NCBI GenBank assembly: GCA_964036315.1
Contig: OZ038507.1
Location: 59,610,502 to 59,674,501, forward strand
Direction of reading: 5' to 3'
DNA from: Acanthosepion esculentum
Taxonomy: Eukaryota > Mollusca > Cephalopoda > Sepiida > Sepiidae
DNA: 64,000 nucleotides
Position 1 is the stretch's first letter; each line of letters starts with the position of its first letter. Shown piece after piece: positions 10,986 through 20,998 of the stretch. A program made the position numbers and the translations under genes. Under the pieces are notes generated by a model, which had not been told where the DNA came from, made no database searches, and saw only the letters and a list, made by a program, of their open reading frames with translations.

Positions 10986-11400
10986 TACGTGATATCTGTA
11001 TAGCAGCGAATGCTGGACGATCTCCTCAAAGACGAAGAAGAGACTTGGAGCAATATGGTTCTGAGAATACCATTGACCGAACATGTGGGCAACAACTAGG
11101 TTTTAAAGAGAATGAAAACAAAAAGGAAACTTATACTTAACATCAGGAAGAAGCAGTTGAAATTTCTGGGGCACGTAATGAGAAAAGAGGGCTTGGAAAA
11201 TGTTATACTCAAAGGACGGATTCCGAGAAAGAGCGACAGAGGAAACATACTTGATGGGCTTAGGTAAACGGATAGTAGAACGGTGTTTAGGAGAAATAAC
11301 ACAGAGATAAAACTTGTTAAGAGCTACAAAGAACAGGAAGATGTGGCGCACCATGATCGTCTACGTTCTGAAGAGAGACAACACATAAAAGAAGATGCCT
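10986..11400 (+). pseudogene. LINE 3'-end module (ORF2 C-terminus), family L-WFYR
   Basis: A decayed copy of the module that recurs at 14101-16070, 43300, 55190 and 56410: ATGGTTCTGAGAATACCATT, ACCGAACATGTGGGCAAC, TTTCTGGGGCACGTAATGAG, AAGAGGGCTTGGAAAATG, then TTAAGAGCTACAAAGAACAG. In better copies it encodes WFYRRMLRIPWTEHVSNDEV and a FLGHIMRKEGLENL-like segment, a common C-terminal region of non-LTR endonuclease-RT proteins. Frames are broken here. Confidence 0.8.
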
Positions 11401-11436
11401 GTTAACGTATGTGCCAAAATTACATCAGGACACACC

Positions 11437-11549
11437 ACTGACGAGGCAATTTTTTCCCGCAGTAGGTTGCCATTTCTTTCTGTGGTAGACCAGTTGCCAT
11501 CCAAGGTTATAGAACCCATTCTGTCCTGTTACTTACCCATAGCTGGGTC
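11437..11549 (-). mobile_element. SINE-A tail fragment
   Basis: Reversed 3' part: GACGAGGCAATTTTTTCCCG through GGTTGCCATTTCTTTCTGTG to CTTACCCATAGCTGGG. Head absent. Confidence 0.8.
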
Positions 11550-11550
11550 C

Positions 11551-12000
11551 GAACAATGTAAATAATTACCTTCTCATCTTTGTTGCCATATTTATCACAA
11601 CGTTTCGGCTGTTGTACGCTCCGGCCTTCTTCAGGTGGTTGGAATGTCGAACTGAACCCTTAATCTCGATCGCTGGAGTAGACTGTTCTAGTTTCACGTG
11701 TCAAGTCTAATGGATGTCAGTTATCAGCTATCTCCTGTTAATTACCCTCTCCAAGTTCTCCATCGTCTTAACCATGTAATGAACTCGCACTCATTGAGTC
11801 CTGTTAATGGATCTAGCTAACTCCTTTATCCACTGGCCATGTGTCCTCAAGGAAACATGGCACAGTGGATAAAGGCGTTAGCAAAATAAAGGTGAGTTAT
11901 CGAGCGAAACCACAAACAAGACCTGAGCGTACAACAGCTGAAACGTTGTGATAAATATGGCAACAAAGATGAGGACAATAGTCCGAATAATGTAAATAGT
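11551..12000. repeat. inverted-end repeat with GAAACG-type ends
   Basis: 11551-11632 and 11926-12000 are inverted complements (CTCATCTTTGTTGCCATATT ... TCACAACGTTTC / GAAACGTTGTGATAAATATGG). One end reads CACCTGAAGAAGGCCGGAGC ... GCCGAAACGTTGTG on the minus strand. Related ends recur at 55335-55520 and 56285-56410. The centre (11640-11925) carries a short imperfect palindrome around 11830-11880 (CCACTGGCCATGTGTCC / GGAAACATGGCACAGTGG). No coding sequence. Confidence 0.75.
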
Positions 12001-12486
12001 GTACATAATACCTCATGTCAGAAATATAGACAGATAATAATTACCTCATCTCAGAAATATAGACAGATAATAATTACCTCATCTCAGAAATATAGACAAA
12101 TAATAATTACTTCATCTCAGAAATATAGACAGATAATAATTACCTCATCTCAGAAATATAGACGAATAATAATTACTTCATCTCAGAAATATAGACAAAT
12201 AATAATTACCTCATCTCAGAAATATCGACAAATAATAATTACCACATCTCAGAAATATAGACAGATAATAATTACCTCATCTCAGAAATATAGACAGATA
12301 ATAATTACCTCATCTCAGAAATATAGACTGATAATAATTACCTCATCTCAGAAATATCGACAAATAATAATTACCTCATGTCAGAAATATAGATAATAAT
12401 TACCTCATCTCAGAAATATAGATAATAATTACCTCATCTCAGATATATAGACAGTTAATAATTACCTCATCTCAGAAATTTAGACA
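11998..12486. repeat. 33-bp tandem array, about 14 units
   Basis: Unit AATAATTACCTCATCTCAGA plus AATATAGACAGAT. Units near 12390-12420 are shortened, lacking ACAG. The same word pair (CTCATCTCAGAAATATAGAC) also follows the GAAACG-type repeat at 55510, so the array probably grew from the end of that repeat. Confidence 0.96.
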
Positions 12487-12494
12487 GATATTGA

Positions 12495-13195
12495 AAGCAG
12501 TGATGGCGCATAGCGTGACGCCCTCATAAAAATTCAGGATGTGGAAATTAGTAAATATTAAACACTTTCAATACCTTGGTGTATGGATAGTTATAACAAA
12601 TCTAGCATAGGAGATAAGGAAAATGAGCATAGAATAAGATGTACTAGGAGTAGTTTCGCCCAACACCACCAATTGCTACAAAACTGAAACATTAACGTGA
12701 AAACTAAAGTTATGTTCTTAAATAGGTTCGTCAGATCGAGACTTCATATGGATGACATGTATAGTCCCAGAGCCGTTCAGAAACATCCAAACTGCCAGTT
12801 GTATACAACCGCTTTCTCAGATCGATGGTGAAAAATAGCTTTGAGCGAGTGAAGCCTGTTGATCTTGGTGAAGACACTACTTCTTCGATCCTTGAGGACC
12901 GGCGCTACAGAATCACAAAGAAATGTACCAAATAATAGCAATCGCATTACTTGAAGACAAGGAAAGTGGATATTACAGGTAATCAAAGATAAAATAATTA
13001 AATGATCAAGATGTTGACATTCCACACAACTTAAAACAGACGGTTAGAAAGGAAACCCCCATCAATAATTGAAAGAGCGATAACAGTGACTGAATATGAG
13101 AAACCTGTTTTCCTGAAAAGTTGTTTGAAGAGAAATATTTTATAAATTTCAACCGACTGCTGTACTGGCTACTCGGTCAATGAATGTCAAATATT
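12495..13195 (+). pseudogene. LINE reverse transcriptase C-terminal remnant, family L-FQYLG
   Basis: Broken translation shows HFQYLGVWISYNKSSIGDKE (with a missing base), a SFAQHHQLLQN segment, MFLNRFVRSRLHMDDM, and later FERVKPVDLGE and RRYRITKK-like words. This is the region just after the YADD palm of RTE-like reverse transcriptases. It is closely related to 40446-42075. Many stops and frame changes; inactive. Confidence 0.82.
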
Positions 13196-13382
13196 TCCTT
13201 ACAGGGAAACGGCTGATATTGTCATTACATTACCATTGACACTGATGGGTAAATTAGTGAATGAATAATTAATTATTTACATAATTCATGTTCATCATTA
13301 AATTGCGTTCAGATTTCACGGTTAGATGGCATTTAATTAACAGACAATAAAGTAAAAGATAGTTTATTGGTCTCATTCTGTG
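13196..13382. other. no feature seen
   Basis: AT-rich spacer between the LINE remnant and a SINE-A fragment. Confidence 0.5.
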
Positions 13383-13495
13383 CAGGTGGTGTAACGGATA
13401 GCTACTCGCAATGGGAAGTCGGAGAGCTGAGTTCGATTTTCAGTCGAGTTCAACTACGCTTGGGAAAGGTATAAATCCATATCTTCTCCTTCTCC
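13383..13495 (+). mobile_element. SINE-A head fragment
   Basis: GGTGGTGTAACGGATAGC (A-box-like) and GCTGAGTTCGATTTTCAGTC (B-box-like), then ACGCTTGGGAAAGGTATAAA. It breaks off at CTTCTCC. The GGTGGTGTAA start matches the linker of the 5S-tRNA chimera at 17578 better than it matches copies 1 and 2. Confidence 0.75.
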
Positions 13496-13537
13496 TATTT
13501 GTGTATCCGTATATCTAGCCATCTTCTTAAGTCTGTA

Positions 13538-13540
<3 letters not shown>

Positions 13541-13619
<79 letters not shown>
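13541..13619. repeat. (CT)n-(AT)n compound microsatellite
   Basis: CT units to about 13568, AT units to 13618. Confidence 0.96.
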
Positions 13620-13621
<2 letters not shown>

Positions 13622-13710
13622 CAAGTATACGATTGGTGTATACGGAATAAATTCCAATAACCAACAATGACTATTCTTAAAAGAGTGCTCAATACAGAGT
13701 AGAGCAAATA

Positions 13711-13994
<284 letters not shown>

Positions 13995-13997
<3 letters not shown>

Positions 13998-14100
13998 ATA
14001 ATCCTAAGGAGCCAGGAAACCGTATCTAGGTTTCACCTGAACGGATCTTCAGGCTAAAGCCGGCTTTACCCTGAAGATGCGTTTAGGTGAAACCAAGAAG
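13995..14100. repeat. palindromic repeat around CCTGAAGAT...GTGAAAC
   Basis: GGTTTCACCTGAACGGATCT at 14030 is the near-complement of AGATGCGTTTAGGTGAAACC at about 14076. The hairpin tip is AAAGCCGGCTTT. The outer flank CCTAAGGAGCCAGGAAA is matched in reverse orientation at 32340-32370. Family unknown. Confidence 0.7.
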
Positions 14101-14515
14101 CAACAGAAATGTGGTTCTACAGAAGCATGCTGAGAATACCATGGACCGAACATGTGAGCAACGATGAAGTTTTAGAGAAAATGGAAACAAAAAGGACACT
14201 TATACTTGACATCGGGAAGAGAGAATACCATGGATCGAACATGAAGAAGAGACTTGAAAGAAACAGAAATGTGGTTCTACAGAAGGATGCTGAGAATACC
14301 ATGGACCGAACATGTGAGCAACGACGAAGTTTTCAAGAAAATGGAAACAAAAAGGACACTTATACTTGACATCGGGAAGAGAAAATACCATGTATCGAAC
14401 ATGAAGAAGAGACTTGAAAGAAACAGAAATGTGGTTCTACAGGAGGATGCCGAGAATACCATGGACCGAACAAGTGAAGAACGAATGAAGTTTTAGAGAA
14501 AATGGAATAAAAACG
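14101..14515 (+). repeat. 160-bp tandem triplication of a LINE C-terminal segment
   Basis: ATGTGGTTCTAC starts at 14109, 14269 and 14429, a period of 160 bases. The first two units encode MWFYRSMLRIPWTEHVSNDE and MWFYRRMLRIPWTEHVSNDE followed by a METKRTLILDIGKR segment; the third has decayed after EHV-equivalent sequence. As 160 is not divisible by three, the frame changes at each junction. It is an amplified bit of the L-WFYR family. Confidence 0.92.
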
Positions 14516-15242
14516 AAACATTTAACATCAGGAAGAGTCAGCTGAAATTTCTAGGGCACATAATATTAGATTTAAATTTAAAGAGAGTATTTTGCAGTCA
14601 ATTAAAAATGTTTGACATTCGGTACTTTTTGGCAGTTTGGGGCACATAGTGAGGAAAGTGGGCTAGGAAAATCTGATACTCACAGGACAGATTGAAGGCA
14701 AGAGGGACAAAAGAAAAAAACGCGTGACGGCTTACATCCTGACCTGACATAGCATATAGAGAGAGAGTTCGACAACCAAATTTTTCTGTTGTCTTGACAG
14801 CATAATGCACTCTAATTCCTTTGAGCACAGATGAACTCGTCGATACTAAACATCAAGAAGAGTCAGTTGATATTCCTGGGGCACATAATGAAGAAAGAAG
14901 GCTTGGAAAATCTGATACTCACAGGGCAGCTTGATGGCAAGAGGGACAGAGGAAAACGATACATAACCTACTTAGCTTGAATAAATGGATGGCAGAACGA
15001 AGTTTAGGATAAATAAGAAAAAGTCAAAATTTACTAAGAGCTAAAAAGAACAGGAAATTGTGGAGAGCTATGATCACCCAATTTCCTGAAGGGACATAGC
15101 ATATAGATGACAGATGAGCTTGTGTAAATGGATGGGAGAACAAGTTTTAGGAGAAATAACAAAAGGTCAAAATTTGTTAAGAGCTACGAAGGACAGGAAC
15201 TTGTGGAGAGCCATGATTGCCTACATCCTGAAGTGACCTGGA

Positions 15243-15279
<37 letters not shown>

Positions 15280-16070
15280 AACAACCAGATTTTTCTCTTG
15301 TCTTGACAGCATAATGCATTTAATAACTTTCAGCACAGATGACTTCATCGATACTAAACATCAGGAAGAGTCAGTTGATATTTCTGGGGCACATAATGAG
15401 GAAAGAGGGCTTGGAAAATTTGATACTCACAGGACAGATTGAAGGCAAGAGCGACAGAGGAAAATAACGCATACCGTACTTGGTGAGTAAATGGATGGCA
15501 GAAAACGGTTTAGAAGATACAGCAAAAAGATAAAATTTATTAAAAGCTACAAAAGATAGGAAATTGTGGAGAGCCATGATTGTCAACATCCTGAAGTGAC
15601 ATAGCATAGAGAGAGGGAGAGAGAGAGAGAGAGAGTTCAGCCACCAGATTTTTCTCTTGTTTTGACAGCATAATGTATTCTAATTACTTTGAGCACAGAT
15701 GACCTCATCGATACTAAACATCAAGAAGAGTCAGTTGATATTTCTAGGGCACATAATGAGGAAAGAAGGCTTGGAAAACTTGTTACTCACAGGACAGATT
15801 GAAGGCAAGAGGGACAGAGGAAAATAATAACGCATAACGTACCTAGCGAGCTTGTGTAAATGGATGGCGGAACAAGGTTTAGTAGAAGTAACAAAAAGAC
15901 AAAATTTATTAAGAACGACAAAGAACAGGAAATTGTGGAGAGCCATGATCGCTTACGTCCATAAAGAAGATTTAATCATTAGAATATGCTTTTCCTCTTT
16001 ATTTCTTTGTTTACACTCTACTCGCAAGACTATTATTAGTCATAACAATTGTTATTACCTGAAATGTAAT
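14516..16070 (+). pseudogene. tandemly repeated LINE 3' ends (family L-WFYR)
   Basis: Four head-to-tail copies of the segment starting CATCARGAAGAGTCAGTTGA at 14527, 14852, 15359 and 15719 (spacing 325, 507, 360). Each carries TTTCTGGGGCACATAATGAG, TTGATGGCAAGAGGGACAGAGG-like sequence, AAATGGATGGCAGAACRAG and AGGAAATTGTGGAGAGC. The copies correspond to the last part of the ORF2 protein and 3' end. (GA)n tracts at about 15246-15276 and 15610-15636 separate units. All frames are interrupted. Confidence 0.85.
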
Positions 16071-16535
16071 TAATTAAATCACATACAATTTTCCATTAGA
16101 ACCACTTCGGGTGTTAGTCAAACTTTTATATATAATTGCATTTAAGTCTTTCTTTTCTACGCCTGCCTGTTCACTCCCAGTCATGGTTTCATTATTACAC
16201 TTTGCAAACTAGTGTAAGACTTCTACTATCTGTGCGTTTGTTGTAGCCAACAATTACTTGATTTCGGTTCCAGTCATTAATTTTATGGACAGATTTTCGC
16301 GCCCTGGCGTTGAAGTAGGCGCCAAATGAGGCAAAATGGCGTCGAGCGATATTTTATGTCACTTGAGTTCGTGTCCTCTCCTCCATTGGATTATAGTGTC
16401 GCTCACCAATTGACACTTTTAATAAAAGTCATCAGGAAAGAGAGTTGACAATTAAGCCGTGCTGTCGAAGTTAGATGTGGGGAGAGGGTCTTTTTTTCTG
16501 GTTAAGGTCTTTAAAGGGCGTGTCATTTATTAAAA
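16071..16535. other. no gene seen
   Basis: Ordinary mixed-composition DNA, including a GC-richer stretch at 16290-16360. No domain or RNA fold recognised. Confidence 0.55.
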
Positions 16536-17572
16536 AAAAATTCTTCTTTTCGTTTTTCCTTTCTTTCTCCAAATTGTTCTTGGTGTATATTTTCTTTCTT
16601 TTCTTTCTTTTTTTCCTTTTCTTTTTTCTTTTCTTTTTTCTTTTCTTTTCTTTTTTTCTTTTCTTTTTTCTTTTCTTTTCTTTTTTTTCTTTTCTTTTCT
16701 TTCTCACGTGAATCATTTGTGCATATTGTATTCCTCCGTTGTTTTATTTTTATATTTATATGTTTTCTGTTTTTCTTTTCTGTTTATTTTTTCTCTTTTA
16801 CCTTCTTTCGAAGTCTTTATTCCACTGTTTCTTTCTTCGTTTCTTTCTTTCTTTTTAGCTTTCCTTCTAAGTCTTTCCTTATGGCAACTTATTTTCTTTC
16901 CTCTTTTTTTTTCTTTCTTTGTTTCTTTGTTTCGGTGTTTCTTTCTTTCACTTTCACTTTCTTTGCTTCTTTTCTTTCTTTTGCTGTATGTCTTTGTTTC
17001 CTTCCTTTTTCCTATGATTTTCTTCAGAAGAATTTCTTTCTTTCTTTCTTTGTTCCTGTATTTCTGAGTCTGTATTTATCATACTTTCTTCGTTCTTTCT
17101 TTCACTATGTGTCTTTGTTTCTTTTTTTCTTTTCTTTCTTCATCAAATTGTATTTCTTTCTTTCATTCTTCCTTTTTTCCTAAGTTTTTCTTTTTCTTTT
17201 CTTTCTAAGTCTTTCTTTATCAAATTATATTTCTTTCTTTCTTTCTTTCTTAGTCTTTCTTTATACTTTTCTTTATAAGTCTTTCTATATCAAATTGTAT
17301 TTCTTTCTTTCGTAGTCTTTCTTTTTTTCCTTTCGTTCTAAGTCTTCCTTTATCAAATTGTATTTCTTCCTTTCTTTTATCTTTCTTAGTCTTCCTTCAT
17401 CGCATTGTATTTATTTATTTCAATGTATGTTTTTGTTTCGTTCTTTTTTCCTTTCTTTCTTTTTCCCTTTCTTTCTAAGTCTTTTTTTCCCTTTCTTTCT
17501 AAATCTTTCTTTATCTCACTGTATTTCATCATTTTTTTGTTTTTCTTTATCTCTCGTTGTTCCTTTCTTTCT
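16536..17572. repeat. ~1-kb polypyrimidine tract
   Basis: The plus strand is almost all C and T, in TTTC/CTTTT words with internal tandem units of the TCTAAGTCTTTCTTTATCAAATTGTATTTC type (about 17190-17420). Long frames rich in Phe, Leu and Ser are by-products. Such tracts can form triplex (H-DNA) structures; that is known behaviour of the class and is not shown here. Confidence 0.93.
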
Positions 17573-17577
17573 GGCTT

Positions 17578-17691
17578 ATGGACATATCACGTTGAAACAC
17601 CATTTCTCGTATGATTACCGAAGTTAAGCAACGTCGATCCTGGTCAGTACCTAGATTGGTAACCGTTTTGGAATACGAGGTGCTGTAAGCT
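17578..17691 (+). pseudogene. 5S rRNA-derived head of a chimeric SINE
   Basis: The sequence follows a 5S rRNA from near its 5' end: CATATCACGTTGAAACAC, GATTACCGAAGTTAAGCAAC (A box region), TGGTCAGTACCTAGATTGGT (intermediate element) and AATACGAGGTGCTGTAAGCTT (C-box and 3' end). It is diverged (GACATATC for GCCATATC, AACCGTTTTGGAATACGAGG for ACCGCCTGGGAATACCGGG). It runs straight into GGATATGCGGGTGGTGTAAT of a SINE-A head instead of the T-run terminator of a 5S gene, so it is part of a retroposon. Confidence 0.88.
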
Positions 17692-17734
17692 TGGATATGC
17701 GGGTGGTGTAATGGAATCGGAGATCAGAGAACTA
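17692..17734 (+). mobile_element. SINE-A head of the 5S-tRNA chimera, left part
   Basis: GGTGGTGTAATGGAATCGG is the A-box-like start with a short deletion. The SINE is interrupted at TA (17733-17734) by a Tc1 element and resumes at 18950. Confidence 0.82.
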
Positions 17735-18949
17735 TAGTGCTGTTCGATAAAAGTGACGCACCTGATTTTTTTTTTACTTAAAAATTTTTTCGCCTATTGT
17801 TTTTGGAGTCAAACTAATTTTTAATCTTATTAATATAAATACCCCTTCCCGACCACCTAGCAAAAAAGTTTACTCACCCTAAGATATTCTATTGATAATT
17901 ATAATTTTTTATATAAATGAGATTTAGGGAAAAACTCACTTATTTCCTGCAACTAGTAATCAATAGAAACATAACCGAACAGCTTTAATAAAGAATAATA
18001 GAGGTATAATTTATTTATAATAGGTAATATAGTTCGAAATATTTAATAATCTATGGGTCCTCCTTTATTTTGAATAACCTTTTCAACACATTTTGGCATT
18101 GACTTGATTAGGCTCTCACAAATCTCATCTCCAAGAATTGAATTCCATTCGGATATGAAATTCACAATCAAATCCTCTTTGTTGCTCAACTGCTTTCTCG
18201 AGAGCCTGTACTTTATAATGCTCCATAAGTTTTCTATGGGGTTGAGGTCAGGAGATTGGGGCGGCCAGGTCATTATCCATCTCTTCATCTACTACAGTTT
18301 CTTCATATCTATCTATTTCTAATTTCTTATTCGACAACAAACAGGTCGAAAATCTGCTAAAGAAAGAAAATAATAGAACAAAACATTTTCTGAAGATATT
18401 CCTCAGATTTCAATCTGCAATGCCGTGTCATCATCGACATTATACAGTGCAGTGGTAACATGAACTTCACGTACACGCAACCTTCACTCGACTTGAACTG
18501 CCTTCAACGTTCAAGGGTTATGCATGCTTTCTCAGAAAAATACTTAAACACTCACCTGCTTCTCATCAAAGTATTCATTCATCAATTTTGATTTGTGACA
18601 GGGAGTTTTATACTGCATCAAAATGGGCTTGGTGGGGTCGATTTGCACCCTTTCAGCAGAAGGGAACAGACAAGACTCTAAAATTCTCTTGTACTGCTGG
18701 CTCCTGAGGGTCTTTTCAATAGGTTTTAAGAAACCAGTTCCATGAAAAGAAAAGCATCACCAGAACAGTATACTGAACGGATGCTTGACAGTACTTACTG
18801 CTGAATTCAAAGAACTTTCAAAGCTTCTTCTTCGGATTTTAGATCGCTTATCCTTTATAATTTAGCTCAGCTTTCGTTTCATCGGAGAAGAGAACATTTA
18901 GTAAAAAAAAAAAAAAAATCAGGTGAGTCACTTTTATCGAACAGCACTG
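17735..18949 (-). mobile_element. Tc1-type transposon inserted in the chimeric SINE
   Basis: 1215 bp. The ends TAGTGCTGTTCGATAAAAGT (left) and ACTTTTATCGAACAGCACTG (right) are inverted repeats, also sharing CACCTGATTTTTTTT inward. TA duplications lie at 17733-17734 and 18950-18951. Removing it rejoins the SINE. Coding capacity is reduced to the catalytic half of the transposase. Confidence 0.93.
18043..18900 (-). pseudogene. Tc1-like transposase, catalytic half, inactive
   Basis: Reading down the minus strand, the translation begins near 18895 with LFSDETKAEL (first catalytic Asp). It then passes through decayed frames (SILFWCCFSFHGTGF, KRILESCLFP) to YKTPCHKSKLMNEYFDEKQ ending at 18556. The second Asp of the usual QDNDPKH is lost (QYKT). 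Sequence resumes at 18288 as MKRWIMTWPPQSPDLNPIEN with the final Glu present, and ends with QNKGGPIDY at 18043. The N-terminal helix-turn-helix region is missing. Between the two parts lie 267 bases with GTGAGT/AG borders (see findings). Confidence 0.88.
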
Positions 18950-19035
18950 TATGTTCCAGTTGGGTTCATTTACGCGTAAATACCCTTGGGAAAAAAGTAT
19001 GATTCCTCCTCGTCCTCCTTCCGGCACTGGTAAGT
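18950..19035 (+). mobile_element. chimeric SINE, right part
   Basis: After the Tc1 insertion the SINE-A sequence continues: TTCCAGTTGGGTTCATTTAC, AATACCCTTGGG and ATGATTCCTCCTCGTC. It matches the stretch after the B box in other SINE-A copies. Confidence 0.82.
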
Positions 19036-19345
19036 AAGCTAGAATTATTTCCCTCGTCTCTCCACCGAGAGGCGATGTGAGATAAGGTCGGGTTTATTGC
19101 GGCAACCCGAGTGCGTGCACGCGGGCCAGGGACAAAAAAAAATTCCCCAAGAGCCTGCAACCGTCGATTGCGCTGGCCTCGATCCCGCTCTCTAGCGCAA
19201 TGACAGGTTGCAGCCTCGGACAGCTGTTCCCCGGTGCTGGGTAAATCGCAGTATTTATTTTCCTCGGTTGAATCTCTGTCCGCTGACATAAGCCACAACT
19301 GAGTCGCACTCATCAAAGACAGAGACGCAACTATTCGGCATGTGC
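19036..19345. other. GC-richer unassigned stretch
   Basis: Higher G+C than its surroundings (GGCAACCCGAGTGCGTGCAC, GACAGCTGTTCCCCGGTGCT). Overlapping minus frames of 71 and 148 codons exist but show no domain. Possibly the remains of another repeat. Confidence 0.35.
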
Positions 19346-19600
19346 CAGGTAAGTATTGATTTTCTAAGCGTTGCCTATGTGTGGCACCAGATCGAAAGTG
19401 TGGTGCGCCCATTGAGAATCGAACTGATCTGACGAGACAAGCTTATTAACTATTACACCTCTGTTTTAATGAATGTACATGCTGATTTTCTAAGCGTAAT
19501 GCGACACAACTGAGGATCGAAACCCTGTGAAGATCTAAATCACTCTCCAGTCGAGACAAGCTTGATAACCATATCGAAGTACCCTTCAAAATGTATGCTT
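19346..19600 (-). mobile_element. SINE-D, two diverged tandem copies
   Basis: Each unit begins (plus strand) with TGATTTTCTAAGCGT and holds a reversed tRNA-like head: minus-strand TAATAGTTAATAAGCTTGTC (A-box region) and AGTTCGATTCTCA (B box). Units start at about 19358 and 19483. Clearer copies of the family lie at 38308-38590. Confidence 0.7.
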
Positions 19601-19860
19601 GCGCCATGTATCGCGTCCGGCTAACAACTGCCTCGTTATGGTAACTACCGATTTCTAGTTGAAAGAATTCACATTATAATGTGGTATTACAGTTACAAAA
19701 TGTAATAAAAATATTTTTCCTTTTAGATTTCATATTCAAATGCAATATTCAAGAGACGATTAAACAACAATTTGCAAAAGTTCCGCTGAGCAGCACGCAC
19801 GAGAAACTAATAACGGAAGGAAAATCTTTCGTGCTTGATTTGATTTTTTATGAAATCAGA
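19601..19860 (+). repeat. segmental duplicate, copy 1
   Basis: Matches 20085-20330 over about 240 bp, including TATGGTAACTACCGAT, AATGCAATATTCAAGAGACG and AACAATTTGCAAAAGTTCCG. No coding sense that I recognise. Confidence 0.88.
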
Positions 19861-19961
19861 AAATATTGAATCAGGTCAAGAAACTAAGTAAAAAGTTAGA
19901 TATATGAACGGACCGAGATAGATATCTTTTCTGGAGAGGCGCTGACTAAAATAATTTGACC

Positions 19962-19964
19962 TGA

Positions 19965-20008
<44 letters not shown>
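19962..20008. repeat. (GAAA)n microsatellite
   Basis: About 12 GAAA units. Confidence 0.97.
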
Positions 20009-20084
20009 ACACATCAGTTACAAAAAGCTAATCTTAAATCCTCTGGTGTATTGGCGCTGGTAAGTAGGCTAGTATGTTTGCGTC

Positions 20085-20330
20085 ATTGATCGCCGTAGGC
20101 TAACAACTGCTTCGGTATGGTAACTACCGATGTAAATATTTCTAGTTGCAAGATTTCACGTTATAATGCTGTACTTCAGTTATAAAATGTAATAAAACTA
20201 CTTTTACTTTTTAATTTCACATTCAAATGCAATATTCAAGAGACGATTAAACAACAATTTGCAAAAGTTCCGCTGAGTAACACGCACATGTAACGTAAAC
20301 AAATCTTTCGTTCTTGATTTGTAGAGCTGT
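20085..20330 (+). repeat. segmental duplicate, copy 2
   Basis: Second copy of 19601-19860, about 480 bases downstream, separated by a GAAA tract. Confidence 0.88.
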
Positions 20331-20728
20331 CAGCGTTCACACCCATCATTATTTCTCATACTAGTGTTAAATAACAACATTTAGGATAACATACAATCAA
20401 TATTTCTAATTAAAATTCATTATCATTTTGATGTTAAATAACAACAACATTTAGTACAACATGAAAACTTTATTTTTCAATAACAAACATTTAGAGTATT
20501 TTATTTTGCGGTGTTAAGCAAAAAGACATTTAAGATGTCATAAAATCTTTATTTCCCATTACAGAATAAAAAAAAAATCCACGTACATAATTAAAACCCT
20601 TCAAAATTATTAGGTTCATCACCATCTGATGCAGTAGGTCGTCTTATACAGCGGATATCAGATAAAATCACGAAAATTTAGGTAGATATTGGATCTCGTC
20701 ATATGTCGCCTTATATGTGGAAATATAA

Positions 20729-20731
<3 letters not shown>
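20331..20731. other. no gene seen
   Basis: AT-rich, with three diverged repeats of TGTTAAATAACAACATTTAG (about 20362, 20432, 20484). Confidence 0.6.

Positions 20732-20780
<49 letters not shown>
20732..20780. repeat. (AT)n microsatellite
   Basis: About 24 AT units, immediately followed by the MSR repeat. Confidence 0.97.
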
Positions 20781-20784
<4 letters not shown>

Positions 20785-20927
20785 TGAGCATTGAAGTCAA
20801 CACTGAGAGGCGACAGGCTGTTTCATGCTGGACGCAATCGTTTATATTAGTATTTACACACGCTCTATCTCTGATATTGAGCACTTTATCCCATAAATAT
20901 AGCACACCTTAAAACTATATTTCTTCA
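20781..20927. repeat. microsatellite-anchored repeat (MSR), rearranged copy
   Basis: Module 1 (GAAGTCAACACTGAGAGGCG, GGCTGTTTCATGCTGG) is in forward orientation. It is joined to module 2 (ACGCTCTATCTCTGATATTG) in reverse orientation, giving the same arrangement as the right-hand part of 1435-1644. (AT)n arrays abut both sides. Confidence 0.85.
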
Positions 20928-20929
20928 TA

Positions 20930-20996
<67 letters not shown>
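20928..20996. repeat. (AT)n microsatellite
   Basis: AT units with one ACATAT interruption at about 20947. Confidence 0.96.

Positions 20997-20998
<2 letters not shown>

Noticed and set aside
17578..17691. A functional 5S rRNA gene
   Set aside because: It is diverged in the C-box region, lacks a T-run terminator and is fused to a SINE head; the same fusion recurs at 42757.
19036..19412. Minus-strand frame of 148 codons near a GC-rich stretch
   Set aside because: Its sense overlaps the SINE-D tRNA-like units and shows no domain.
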